From contig CAYNIU010000080.1 in NCBI GenBank assembly GCA_964397365.1, positions 1 to 10,425 of the forward strand: a DNA stretch of 10,425 bases. The letters are read 5' to 3'. The translations under genes and the position numbers were made by a program. This DNA is from Methylomarinum sp964397365. Its GTDB lineage: Bacteria; Pseudomonadota; Gammaproteobacteria; Methylococcales; Methylomonadaceae. The notes below the pieces were generated by a model, which saw nothing but the letters and a program-made list of their open reading frames with translations, did not search any database and was not told where the DNA came from. Shown piece by piece: positions 1 to 6,207 of this stretch. Position 1 is the stretch's first letter, and the number at the start of each line of letters is the position of its first letter.

Positions 1-13
1 TTTTTTTTGATTG

Positions 14-22
14 TGGTATAGT
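14..22 (+). promoter_or_regulatory. possible extended -10 promoter for the terminase genes
   Basis: TGG followed by TATAGT reads as an extended -10 element (TGn plus 5 of 6 consensus bases), about 30 nt before the terS start codon. A -35 box would fall at or beyond the window edge, so only half the promoter can be judged. The match is short and the region is AT-rich, so this is tentative. Confidence 0.3.
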
Positions 23-51
23 AACTGCTATTTAGATTATTGATTAACACA

Positions 52-570
52 ATGAGCAAAGAAAATCTACCATTAAAATTAAAACAGGCGTTATTTGTTG
101 ATGAATACATGATTGATTTTAACGCAACTCGAGCAGCGATTAGGGCTGGTTACAGCGCTGAATCAGCGACCGTGATAGGTAGCGAGAACCTGAGGAAACC
201 ATACATAAAAGCTGCACTTGACGCTCGAATCGCAGACAGGATCAGGCGTACAGAGATAACGCAAGATAAAGTTATTAAAGAAATAGCTAGAATTGGCTTT
301 TTTGATGCAGGAAAATTATTTAACCAAGACGGCTCATTAAAAAACATAAACGATGTGGACGAAGATACGCGAGCATGCATTAGCGGTATCGAGATCGTAA
401 AAAATAAATCAGATCAGATATTAAAATACAAAATCACAGATAAAAATGCAGCGTTAGAAAAACTTTGCAAACATCTCGGCATGTATGCGTCTGAGAAAAA
501 AGAAATTGAAATTTCAGCAAATGAGACAACACCGATAATAATAACTCGAGTAATTGACAGCAACGAGTGA
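52..570 (+). CDS. terS: terminase small subunit (Terminase_2-like)
   Basis: This protein recognises the packaging site on concatemeric phage DNA and loads it onto the large terminase subunit. It has 172 residues from the ATG at 52. The N-terminal block (about 10-58) carries the family signature: FVDEYMIDFNATRAAIRAGY, then SENLRKPYIKAAL, a helix-turn-helix DNA-binding domain. The middle (about 60-145) is helical and probably oligomerises. The tail is charged and may contact TerL. An in-frame TTG at 40 would add only four residues; the ATG is preferred because the residues after it match the usual short lead into this domain. Neither start has a clear Shine-Dalgarno sequence. The stop overlaps the TerL GTG start by 4 nt, indicating translational coupling. 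Family assignment rests on visible motifs and gene order. Confidence 0.92.
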   Translation: MSKENLPLKLKQALFVDEYMIDFNATRAAIRAGYSAESATVIGSENLRKPYIKAALDARIADRIRRTEITQDKVIKEIARIGFFDAGKLFNQDGSLKNINDVDEDTRACISGIEIVKNKSDQILKYKITDKNAALEKLCKHLGMYASEKKEIEISANETTPIIITRVIDSNE

Positions 571-1790
571 TAGAGCTAACAGCACCGCAAGACAAATTTG
601 TCTACAGCACGTCGTCAAACCCGGCAATAATTGGCGGTTTAGGTTCTGGCAAATCAAAAGCAGGAACTTTTAGGCTAGTGAAATTGATGCTTGAAGATCC
701 AGGCGCTAACGGCGCGTATTACATGCCAACCTATGATCTGATTAATCTTCGCGCAATGCCCGGCGTTGAGAATGATCTTGAAAATATCGGCATTGAATAT
801 AAAACAAACAAATCAACATACACAATTGAAATTGCGGGGTTCGGCTCAATTATTTTCCGATCGTATGACAATCCAAATCGAATCATCGCGTACGAAGTAG
901 CACATTCTATCTGTGACGAACTTGACACGCTAACAAAAGAAAAAGCAGAAATCGTCTGGCGCAAAATAAACGAGCGAAACAGACAAAAAAGAAAAAAACA
1001 AAATACAATAGGTCTTGTCACAACGCCAGACCAGGGAATTAGTGGTTTTGTCTATGAAAAATGGGTAAAAAAACAACAGCAAGGCTATGAGCTAATAACA
1101 GCATCAACACGGTCAAACCCATTTCTGCCTGACGGGTATGTTGAACAGATTTTAGCAAACTATGATCCTGTTTTAGCCAGTCTTTATATTGACGGCGATT
1201 TTGTCTCACTCAATAAAAATAAAATCTATCATTTTTTTGACAGAAATAAACACAACACAGACAGGACAATACGTAAAAATGATATATTGCATATTGGTCT
1301 CGATTTTAATATCGGCGGCTGTTGTGCAGTTGTGTTTGTGATAGAAAAAAATAACCCGGTTGCTGTTGATGAATTTGTTTCGCATGATACGCAGGATTTT
1401 ATTAACAATCTGACGAGATACAACGACAACAAAATCATCATTTATCCTGACGCAAGCGGAAATAGCGGCAGGACAAATTCAAGCGTTTCAGATATTGGAA
1501 TGATCCGCGCGGCTGGGTATCAGGTCATGCACAATGCAAGAAACCCAGCGGTAAGAGACAGAATTAACGCATACAATGGCCTATTAGCACATTATCGTTT
1601 GCTAATCAATACAGAGAAATGCCAAAATCTCACAAACGCATTAGAAACTCAGGGCTACAATACGAAGGGCGAGCCTGAAAAATTCAACGAACACCCTTCG
1701 ATCGATGATTGGAATGACAGCAGCGGATATTTTATTTCGTTCAAATTCCCGGTCATTAGAAATGCTGTCACAAGCTCAAGCATGTGGTAA
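567..1790 (+). CDS. terL: terminase large subunit (ATPase and nuclease)
   Basis: This is the packaging motor: an ATPase that drives DNA through the portal and a nuclease that cuts the concatemer. The ATPase domain has Walker A GGLGSGKS at 23-30, Walker B ICDELD at 115-120 (D117, E118) and a VTTP coupling motif at 151-154. The RNase H-fold nuclease domain begins near 240 with LDFN (D246), continues with YPDASG (D295) and ends with HPSIDDWND (D380, D381, D384), giving the expected three acidic clusters. At 407 residues it is compact but appears intact. The start is GTG, chosen because it overlaps the terS stop (GTGA) and leads directly into the domain. The stop abuts the stop of a minus-strand small gene at 1791. 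Confidence 0.96.
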   Translation: MIELTAPQDKFVYSTSSNPAIIGGLGSGKSKAGTFRLVKLMLEDPGANGAYYMPTYDLINLRAMPGVENDLENIGIEYKTNKSTYTIEIAGFGSIIFRSYDNPNRIIAYEVAHSICDELDTLTKEKAEIVWRKINERNRQKRKKQNTIGLVTTPDQGISGFVYEKWVKKQQQGYELITASTRSNPFLPDGYVEQILANYDPVLASLYIDGDFVSLNKNKIYHFFDRNKHNTDRTIRKNDILHIGLDFNIGGCCAVVFVIEKNNPVAVDEFVSHDTQDFINNLTRYNDNKIIIYPDASGNSGRTNSSVSDIGMIRAAGYQVMHNARNPAVRDRINAYNGLLAHYRLLINTEKCQNLTNALETQGYNTKGEPEKFNEHPSIDDWNDSSGYFISFKFPVIRNAVTSSSMW

Positions 1791-1883
1791 TTATGCAAAA
1801 ACCACATTTACTAAATAAACAACAAGCAGAAGCAAAATGACAGAATCCTGCATGGCGTCGTCGATTGTGTATTTTTTTTTCAT
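1791..1883 (-). CDS. 30-residue single-span membrane peptide (unrecognised)
   Basis: This very short gene has a promoter and ribosome site of its own. The product is 30 residues: MKKKYTIDDAMQDS, then a hydrophobic stretch VILLLLVVYLVNVVFA at 15-30. That gives a lysine-rich, then acidic, head followed by one membrane span ending at the C terminus. AGGA (1891-1894) lies 7 nt before the ATG, and a good sigma70-like promoter lies about 38 nt further upstream. The gene runs opposite to the terminase and portal genes, and its stop abuts the terL stop. I do not recognise it. The arrangement resembles a moron, meaning a small independently transcribed gene dropped between late genes. A role in the host membrane (exclusion, lysis control or a small toxin) is only inference. 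The run of nine A after the ATG could be prone to slippage. Confidence 0.55.
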   Translation of the reverse strand: MKKKYTIDDAMQDSVILLLLVVYLVNVVFA

Positions 1884-1890
1884 TGTTGTT

Positions 1891-1894
1891 TCCT
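1891..1894 (-). promoter_or_regulatory. Shine-Dalgarno of the 30-residue gene
   Basis: AGGA on the minus strand, 7 nt upstream of the ATG at 1883. This near-ideal spacing is a main reason to believe that the 30-codon reading frame is translated. Confidence 0.6.
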
Positions 1895-1927
1895 ATATTG
1901 TTTGTAATTATCGTTAATGCAATTACT

Positions 1928-1955
1928 ATTATATAGATTTATATTTATACGTAAA
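1928..1955 (-). promoter_or_regulatory. sigma70-like promoter for the 30-residue gene
   Basis: On the minus strand TTTACG (1950-1955) is separated by 16 nt from a perfect TATAAT (1928-1933). Predicted transcription starts near 1921, giving a leader of about 38 nt. The surroundings are AT-rich, so chance matches are possible, but promoter, Shine-Dalgarno and reading frame line up in order. Confidence 0.5.
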
Positions 1956-1963
1956 GCGTTTTA

Positions 1964-2039
1964 TTTATCATTTTAAGTTTGTTTTATAACAATCATAAAA
2001 AATGATAAGATACAATCATTTATAACAAAATTTATCATT
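1964..2039. repeat. TTATCATT/AATGATAA octamer repeats before the portal gene
   Basis: TTATCATT occurs at 1965-1972 and 2032-2039, both within a longer TTTATCATT, and its reverse complement AATGATAA occurs at 2001-2008. A near copy, TTATCGTT, lies at 1908-1915. The last copy touches the portal start codon, and the first lies just upstream of the minus-strand promoter. The sites could bind a repressor acting on both directions. AT-richness makes some coincidence likely. Confidence 0.35.
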
Positions 2040-3431
2040 ATGTCAGTAGCAACCCCATCAAAACGATACAAAGACCTAGACAAACCACGCCAGCTACCAC
2101 GCGCATTGATGGGTGGCACAACTGAAATGAGGAAGCGAGGGCGTGAGTTTACACCGCAACACCCGGCGGAAGAAGATAGCGACTACAATACGCGCATTCA
2201 GTCAACCACATTATTCAACGGATTTTCTGACACTGTAAAGAAAATGACCGGTAAGGTTTTTTCAAAACCCATCACGCTTGGGGAAGATGTCCCAATTCAA
2301 CTCATGCCGATGATGCAGAATATCGACGGTCAAGGGCGCAATATCACATCATTTTTTTTAGATGCGTTTAAAAATGCGATGGTGGATGGAATTAGTTTTG
2401 TCTATGTCGATTTCCCGCGCGTGAGCGGTAATGAACATGGGTTTGCAACAGCACTGGATCAACAAGTTCAAGGCGCTCGACCAACAACAATTTTTATTGG
2501 CGCGGAGGATTTGATTGGCTGGCGGTCAGAAAATATCGGCGGTGTGCAGAAATTAACAGAAGTCAGGATTGCAGAGGATATTTACGAGCAAGACCCCGCC
2601 GATGAATACAGCGTTATAGAAATTGAACAAATCAGGCTGTTGCGTCCAGGCATGTTTGAGTTATGGCGTAAAACGAAAACGATTGAAAATAGTGAAGGGT
2701 GGTATTTGCATGAAGAAGGCACAACCAGCCTTGATTACATCCCTATTGTCCCAGTCTATACAAATCGAGTAGGTTTTTTTGAGGGTGAGCCGCCCTTGTT
2801 ACCTCTTGCAGACCTGAATCTTGAACACTGGATCAGCTCAGGCGAACAGCGCCACGCACTGACATTAGCACGTTTTGCCATGATGGTTTTTACAGGGCTA
2901 CAGGAAGATCACACTATTGGCAAAGTGTCTCCCAATACCGTTTTGCGACTGCCAGACGTTGCATCAAAATGGGGATTGATCGAAACATCAGGCCAGGGTA
3001 TTGTCCAGGGTTTTGTTGATATTGAAAAAATCGAGGAGCGTATGCGCCACTGCGGTATGACTGTTCGCGTGCAGAACGCGGGAGGCGTAACCGCTACCGC
3101 TGCAATGATTGATAGCGTCGATGCGGATAGCGCATTACTAGCTGCGGCTGTTTCGCTAGAGAATTCAATAGCCCACGTCCTATCTATATTTGCAAATTAT
3201 ATGGGATTGTCAGAAGGAGGGTCGGCTACTGTTTACAAAGGGTTCGCGTCTAAACAAGCAGATGGGACGGTTAATGATTTGTTGAAGGTTTATGTGTCAG
3301 GTTTAACGTCTGATGAATTAACACTGAAAGAGCTGAAACGGCGCGGCGTGTTATGTGATGATGTTGATATTGCTCAGGAGTTGCAGCGGGTTAATGATAG
3401 TGCGCCTAAATTGATGGGTGTGACAAAATGA
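2040..3431 (+). CDS. phage portal protein (DUF4055-like)
   Basis: The portal forms the dodecameric ring at one capsid vertex through which DNA is packaged and ejected, and it docks TerL and the tail connector. The product has 463 residues. The N-terminal third matches the DUF4055 portal-like family in layout: RALMGGTTEMRKRG at 21-34, SDYNTRIQSTTLFNGFSD at 47-64, a GKVFSKPI segment near 71, and DGISFVYVDFPR at 116-127. The later part is mixed alpha/beta with a long helical tail. The position directly after TerL and before a MuF gene supports the call. No Shine-Dalgarno is visible before the ATG at 2040; a TTATCATT octamer lies there instead. The stop overlaps the next start as ATGA. The family name is from memory of its motifs, not from a search. 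Confidence 0.85.
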   Translation: MSVATPSKRYKDLDKPRQLPRALMGGTTEMRKRGREFTPQHPAEEDSDYNTRIQSTTLFNGFSDTVKKMTGKVFSKPITLGEDVPIQLMPMMQNIDGQGRNITSFFLDAFKNAMVDGISFVYVDFPRVSGNEHGFATALDQQVQGARPTTIFIGAEDLIGWRSENIGGVQKLTEVRIAEDIYEQDPADEYSVIEIEQIRLLRPGMFELWRKTKTIENSEGWYLHEEGTTSLDYIPIVPVYTNRVGFFEGEPPLLPLADLNLEHWISSGEQRHALTLARFAMMVFTGLQEDHTIGKVSPNTVLRLPDVASKWGLIETSGQGIVQGFVDIEKIEERMRHCGMTVRVQNAGGVTATAAMIDSVDADSALLAAAVSLENSIAHVLSIFANYMGLSEGGSATVYKGFASKQADGTVNDLLKVYVSGLTSDELTLKELKRRGVLCDDVDIAQELQRVNDSAPKLMGVTK

Positions 3432-3622
3432 CAAACATAAAAAACATTGATGAATATAGGGATCACTATCATATAACGGGTTTGTCAGGTAATTGTCATG
3501 TCATACCAGTCAGCGTTATAAATAAAATCGCTGATGGTGATATGAAAATCACTGATCTAGAAGAATATGATGACATTATTCCAACAATTGTTGGTTGTTT
3601 TGTATTTGGCCTAAATCAATGA
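3428..3622 (+). CDS. small acidic protein between portal and MuF (unrecognised)
   Basis: The product has 64 residues, is acidic in the second half (GDMKITDLEEYDDI at 37-50) and ends with a hydrophobic stretch IPTIVGCFVFGL. I see no known motif. It is joined to both neighbours by ATGA overlaps (3428-3431 with the portal gene, 3619-3622 with the MuF gene), so it is almost certainly translated as part of the portal-MuF operon. The hydrophobic end is too short to be a confident membrane span. A small head-assembly accessory is possible from position only. Confidence 0.7.
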   Translation: MTNIKNIDEYRDHYHITGLSGNCHVIPVSVINKIADGDMKITDLEEYDDIIPTIVGCFVFGLNQ

Positions 3623-4659
3623 CAGTACTAAACAAAGAGCTATTCGACTCAGCTATATCGCTCGGCCTCGACCTGAACCGGGTCGATGCAAGCACAAGCC
3701 GTAAGATTATCAAGATTTTAAAGCGCATGGAGCGCGAGTTAATCGCTCTTTTGTCTGTTGATGAATTGACAGCATTCAGCAAACGAAGAGTACAGAAACA
3801 ATTGGCTGAAGCGAAGAAAATCATAAATGATTACTACGCTGAAATAACAAACGTGAATCTTGACGCGACTAAAAACGTCGCACTTTCAGTCGCAAATGAA
3901 ACAGCGGGTAGCCTTGCCATTGCTACGGGTGGAGCTATGGCTGGAGTTGGTGTATTACCAACCACTGCATTTATGGAAACAATCGCAGGCACGGCAATCA
4001 TTCAAGGTGCTGTTCAGGCTGATTGGTGGAAAAGACAAAGCGCCGATACGGTTTGGCGATTCAATAACGCAGTGCGACAAGGCTTAGTTGCGGCTGAGAC
4101 AACGCCACAAATTATTAAGCGCGTTCGTGAGACAATAGACGTGTCACGTAGAAATGCAGAATCATTAGTGCGAACAAGCATTATGACTGTCTCGAACGAT
4201 ACCAGGCAAAGTGTTTTTGAAAATCATGCTGATATTATAAAGTCTTTGGAATGGGTCGCCACACTTGACGGCAGAACTTGTCCGCGCTGTGCAGTACGCG
4301 ACGGTAAGCGCTGGACATTGATTGACAAAAAACCGATTAATCATAGCATCCCGTTCTCACGCATTCCGATTCATTTTAATGATCGCTGTGTAATGGTTCC
4401 CGTCACAAAAACATTTAAAGAGTTGGGTATTAACATCAATGAATTTGATGATAATGTTCGAGCAAGCATTGAAGGCCAGATCACGGATAAAACGTTTGAA
4501 GATTTTATGAAGCGTAAAGGAAGGAAGTTTACTGAAGAGATTTTAGGTAAAGGTCGCGCTGACCTTTACCTGAATAAAAAAATCACATTTGAGCAGCTCA
4601 TTGATGGCCGCGGTAATGAATTAACGCTGCATGAATTAACAGCAAAATATGTTAAATAG
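3619..4659 (+). CDS. MuF-like head morphogenesis / minor capsid protein
   Basis: This belongs to the SPP1 gp7 / Mu gpF group: minor head proteins bound near the portal that act in head assembly or DNA delivery. It has 346 residues from the ATG at 3619, chosen because it forms an ATGA overlap with the previous gene. An in-frame TTG at 3595 would add eight residues and has no better support. An N-terminal helical region (1-75) is followed by a glycine/alanine-rich hydrophobic stretch (about 95-132, GGAMAGVGVLPTTAF inside). The MuF domain spans about 170-262, with RTSIMTVSNDTRQ at 186-196, the cysteine pair in DGRTCPRCAVRDGK (C221, C224), and IHFNDRCVMVP (H252, C257), all family hallmarks. The C-terminal tail is basic. 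Its end overlaps the convergent M23 gene by 8 nt, and a strong hairpin sits in its coding sequence at 4542-4574. Confidence 0.87.
   Translation: MTVLNKELFDSAISLGLDLNRVDASTSRKIIKILKRMERELIALLSVDELTAFSKRRVQKQLAEAKKIINDYYAEITNVNLDATKNVALSVANETAGSLAIATGGAMAGVGVLPTTAFMETIAGTAIIQGAVQADWWKRQSADTVWRFNNAVRQGLVAAETTPQIIKRVRETIDVSRRNAESLVRTSIMTVSNDTRQSVFENHADIIKSLEWVATLDGRTCPRCAVRDGKRWTLIDKKPINHSIPFSRIPIHFNDRCVMVPVTKTFKELGININEFDDNVRASIEGQITDKTFEDFMKRKGRKFTEEILGKGRADLYLNKKITFEQLIDGRGNELTLHELTAKYVK
4542..4574. repeat. perfect 11-bp stem-loop inside the end of the MuF gene
   Basis: AGGTAAAGGTC (4545-4555) and GACCTTTACCT (4561-4571) are exact reverse complements around the 5-nt loop GCGCT. In plus-strand RNA a G-U and two A-U pairs extend the stem to 14 bp. 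No U-run follows on either strand, so it is not a classic intrinsic terminator. It lies about 80 nt past the M23 stop on the minus strand, where it could protect the 3' end or hinder convergent transcription. Confidence 0.7.
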
Positions 4660-5065
4660 TTGCAAGATAATCCAGCGGGTTTAAATATCCGCGAACACGT
4701 TTCACTTCAAAATGAAAATGCTGTGTAATGCCAGGATATATCCTCGTTAAATCTTGACTTCTGCCTATCTTATCACCGCGTTTTATTGTGTCGTATAAAT
4801 CAACATGTGGCGTAACATAAAAATATCTTACATCATTGCCATCTTTGTCAGTGATTTGAATGTATCGCATGTGACCTTTTTTTTCATTTGAAGGATCATA
4901 TGGATAGCCTATTTTTGTCACGATGCCATCAGTCAGGCTGATTATTTCATCGTGCGGGTGGCATACAAAATCAACCCCATTATGCTTACGACTACCACCA
5001 GCGCGACTTGCGCCGAAATAGCCAGCGCCTTGGCTGTCAAAACCTCTGATGTTTGGTGTTCTCAT
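4652..5065 (-). CDS. M23-family metallopeptidase, probable endolysin
   Basis: This is a zinc peptidase of the LytM/M23 type that cuts peptidoglycan cross-bridges. It has 137 residues and is a bare catalytic domain. GAGYFGASRAGGSRKHNGVD carries the first zinc motif HxxxD (H28, D32), and TQHFHFEV carries HxH (H116, H118). The ITDKDGNDVRYFYV segment, then RGDKIGRSQDLTRIYPGIT before HxH, are typical of the small phage and cell-wall peptidases of this family. There is no signal peptide or binding domain, so the enzyme would stay in the cytoplasm until a membrane partner lets it out, which fits a phage endolysin. The ATG overlaps the stop of the upstream coiled-coil/membrane gene as ATGA. The gene lies opposite to the head genes and ends 8 nt inside the MuF gene. 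A virion-associated role is the main alternative. Confidence 0.87.
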   Translation of the reverse strand: MRTPNIRGFDSQGAGYFGASRAGGSRKHNGVDFVCHPHDEIISLTDGIVTKIGYPYDPSNEKKGHMRYIQITDKDGNDVRYFYVTPHVDLYDTIKRGDKIGRSQDLTRIYPGITQHFHFEVKRVRGYLNPLDYLATI

Positions 5066-5229
5066 TTTAAAAATAATCCTATTGCTGTACCAATTAACAT
5101 AACAAATGCAGTGTATAATAATATTAGAAAAGTGTCATGTTTATGATGTCTCAATTTTGAATTTAAGCGCAAGTTGTCAGCTTTTAATAGGCGTATCTTG
5201 TCGTGTAAATTATCGACAACTCTTGACAT
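5062..5229 (-). CDS. coiled-coil plus C-terminal membrane span, possible holin or XhlA-like
   Basis: After the assembly gap the minus strand continues in an open frame whose first ATG is at 5229, giving 55 residues: MSRVVDNLHDKIRLLK, a leucine-spaced amphipathic helix (about 4-28), a basic HHKHD, then a membrane span at 34-54 (FLILLYTAFVMLIGTAIGLF). The stop overlaps the M23 start as ATGA. This layout is like XhlA-type phage proteins that work with holin and endolysin, so a lysis role is plausible. The frame stays open to the gap edge, so the true start may lie inside the missing bases and the protein may be longer. It may or may not be the same gene as the fragment on the other side of the gap (5338-5505). 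The real extent cannot be settled from this window. Confidence 0.55.
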   Translation of the reverse strand: MSRVVDNLHDKIRLLKADNLRLNSKLRHHKHDTFLILLYTAFVMLIGTAIGLFLK

Positions 5230-5237
5230 GTCATTGT

Positions 5238-5337
5238 NNNNNNNNNNNNNNNNNNNNNNNNNNNNNNNNNNNNNNNNNNNNNNNNNNNNNNNNNNNNNNN
5301 NNNNNNNNNNNNNNNNNNNNNNNNNNNNNNNNNNNNN
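5238..5337. other. assembly gap of exactly 100 N
   Basis: One hundred undetermined bases. A run of exactly 100 is the usual placeholder for a gap of unknown length, so the distance and reading frame across it should not be trusted. The gap falls within the minus-strand cassette and breaks or separates one or two genes. A 10-bp palindrome, TGACATGTCA, lies close to its left edge at 5224-5233. Confidence 0.97.
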
Positions 5338-5505
5338 TGCAGCATATATTTTTTTTAATTTGCCACTGCTTTGATTGCGTAATCGTTTAAATATTGCTTT
5401 TGTATTAGCTTTGTATTCGTTACACAGACCCGCATCTAGTAACGAATTATACAACTCACGCAATTGCTCAACATTGAGTGATAACAAATAATTCTGCAAT
5501 GTCAT
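5338..5505 (-). CDS. N-terminal fragment of an unrecognised helical protein, cut by the gap
   Basis: The first 56 residues of a gene starting at the ATG at 5505 are visible. They begin MTLQNYLLSLNVEQLRELYN and end in a basic segment (SGKLKKIYAA) at the gap. The content is strongly helical and basic overall, with no motif I recognise. The start is supported by an ATGA overlap with the upstream gene and a GGA 6 nt before it. A continuous frame into the coiled-coil/membrane segment at 5062-5237 exists only if the gap is truly 100 nt, or differs from that by a multiple of three. It could therefore be one protein with a cytoplasmic helical head and a C-terminal anchor, or two separate genes. Confidence 0.55.
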
Positions 5506-5699
5506 GATTCATCCAATAATATCTGTTCTAGTGCATTCATTCTGCATAGATATTCAGTATATTCATGTTCAGACATAAGCATTGCAACTCGCTCACAAAA
5601 TGAATCTATCATCTCATCATTGTAAGCAATATTTTTTTGCTGACATTGATTGATTAGCCATGCTGCATCTCTGTCAAATGGTTGTTCTTTATCGTTCAT
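5502..5699 (-). CDS. small acidic protein in the minus-strand cassette (unrecognised)
   Basis: The product has 65 residues, is acidic and helical, and has two cysteines in its C-terminal half plus one near the N terminus (INQCQQ). No membrane span or known motif is seen. A purine-rich stretch (AGGAAGAAGAAAG) precedes the ATG at 5699 and probably serves as its ribosome site. The start lies inside the end of the zinc-ribbon gene (11-nt overlap) and the stop overlaps the next gene as ATGA. The tight packing on both sides supports a real gene translated by coupling. No function can be assigned. Confidence 0.65.
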   Translation of the reverse strand: MNDKEQPFDRDAAWLINQCQQKNIAYNDEMIDSFCERVAMLMSEHEYTEYLCRMNALEQILLDES

Positions 5700-5853
5700 T
5701 GGTCTTTCTTCTTCCTATTGAATAACTAGGTTTTTTATGTTTTGCTCTATCTGAGCATTTTTTGCATCGTTTATGTGTGCCTCTATTTTCACCCAATTCT
5801 GATTGAGGTCTGTGTTTTCTACACGTTGCACAATAAAATTCATTCATTTTCAT
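5689..5853 (-). CDS. 54-residue zinc-ribbon protein
   Basis: This short gene encodes 54 residues with two CxxC knuckles: YCATCRKH (C8, C11) and KRCKKCSD (C30, C33), separated by 18 residues. That is the pattern of a four-cysteine zinc ribbon. The rest is very basic (RAKHKK, GRRKTNER), suggesting nucleic-acid binding. The ATG at 5853 follows a TAGGT ribosome site sitting in the last codons of the upstream membrane-protein gene, with only 3 nt between stop and start. The next ATG two codons in (5847) is less well placed. The 3' end overlaps the following gene by 11 nt. Small zinc-ribbon proteins are common in phages, usually of unknown role; some act in transcription or in HNH-type DNA handling. 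No catalytic motif is present here. Confidence 0.68.
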   Translation of the reverse strand: MKMNEFYCATCRKHRPQSELGENRGTHKRCKKCSDRAKHKKPSYSIGRRKTNER

Positions 5854-5856
5854 TAT

Positions 5857-6111
5857 TTACCTAGCCAATAAAATTAACACAATGACGTTAATTATAAAAA
5901 TTACCCAAAACAAAAAGCTTCCAATATTGCTTTCTGATTCTTGTCCATATTCTGCTAATATTTTATTTCTTTTATTGCAGTTTGTACCTGCAACTGCACA
6001 CCATGCCCAAATCCAAAATCCAGCGGTTACTATTGATAACAACAGGTGTAACGTGTGATTTGTTTTATGATCACTTATTTTGTAATACATTTCAATTGCA
6101 TTGTTTTTCAT
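5857..6111 (-). CDS. two-span small membrane protein (holin or superinfection-type candidate)
   Basis: The product has 84 residues from the ATG at 6111. Two membrane spans are clear: about 20-41 (LHLLLSIVTAGFWIWAWCAV) and 62-82 (NIGSFLFWVIFIINVIVLIL), joined by a polar loop with KRNKILAEYGQESES. A longer form from an ATG at 6150 adds 13 basic residues. The shorter start has GAGAG 9 nt upstream, and the longer has GGGG about 10 nt upstream, so either is possible. The first span resembles the TNHTLHLLLSIVTAGFWIW-type segment of small phage and bacterial membrane proteins. Lying a few genes before an M23 peptidase it could be a class II-like holin. A superinfection-immunity role is the alternative. 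No motif decides between them. Confidence 0.65.
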   Translation of the reverse strand: MKNNAIEMYYKISDHKTNHTLHLLLSIVTAGFWIWAWCAVAGTNCNKRNKILAEYGQESESNIGSFLFWVIFIINVIVLILLAR

Positions 6112-6145
6112 TGTTTTTTTCTCTCGTTTAGTTATAATTTTAATT

Positions 6146-6205
6146 CGCATTGCTTGTTTACCCCTTTAAATGCTCTAAAAAACACCATTAACGGCAAGCA
6201 ATGCG
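6146..6205. repeat. perfect 11-bp inverted repeat between the HTH and membrane-protein genes
   Basis: CGCATTGCTTG (6146-6156) and CAAGCAATGCG (6195-6205) are exact reverse complements separated by 38 nt. In minus-strand mRNA the stem would bury the ATG at 6150, the longer start of the two-span membrane gene, while leaving the ATG at 6111 free. The loop contains a purine-rich AAAGGGG that could be the ribosome site of the longer form. A translational switch is one reading; a binding site or relic of an insertion is another. Confidence 0.6.
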
Positions 6206-6207
6206 CC

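Noticed and set aside
731..1021. Long open frame on the minus strand under terL
   Set aside because: Low-complexity translation lying wholly within the Walker B region of a well-supported gene, with no ribosome site; a shadow frame.
1663..1700. Inverted repeat CGAAGGG / CCCTTCG with a 24-nt loop near the end of terL
   Set aside because: Arms of only 7 bp, a long loop, inside conserved nuclease coding sequence, and no U-run on either strand, so not supported as a terminator for the small minus-strand gene.
5172..5221. AGTTGTC / GACAACT inverted repeat beside the gap
   Set aside because: Seven-base arms with a 36-nt loop inside a coding segment; likely chance.
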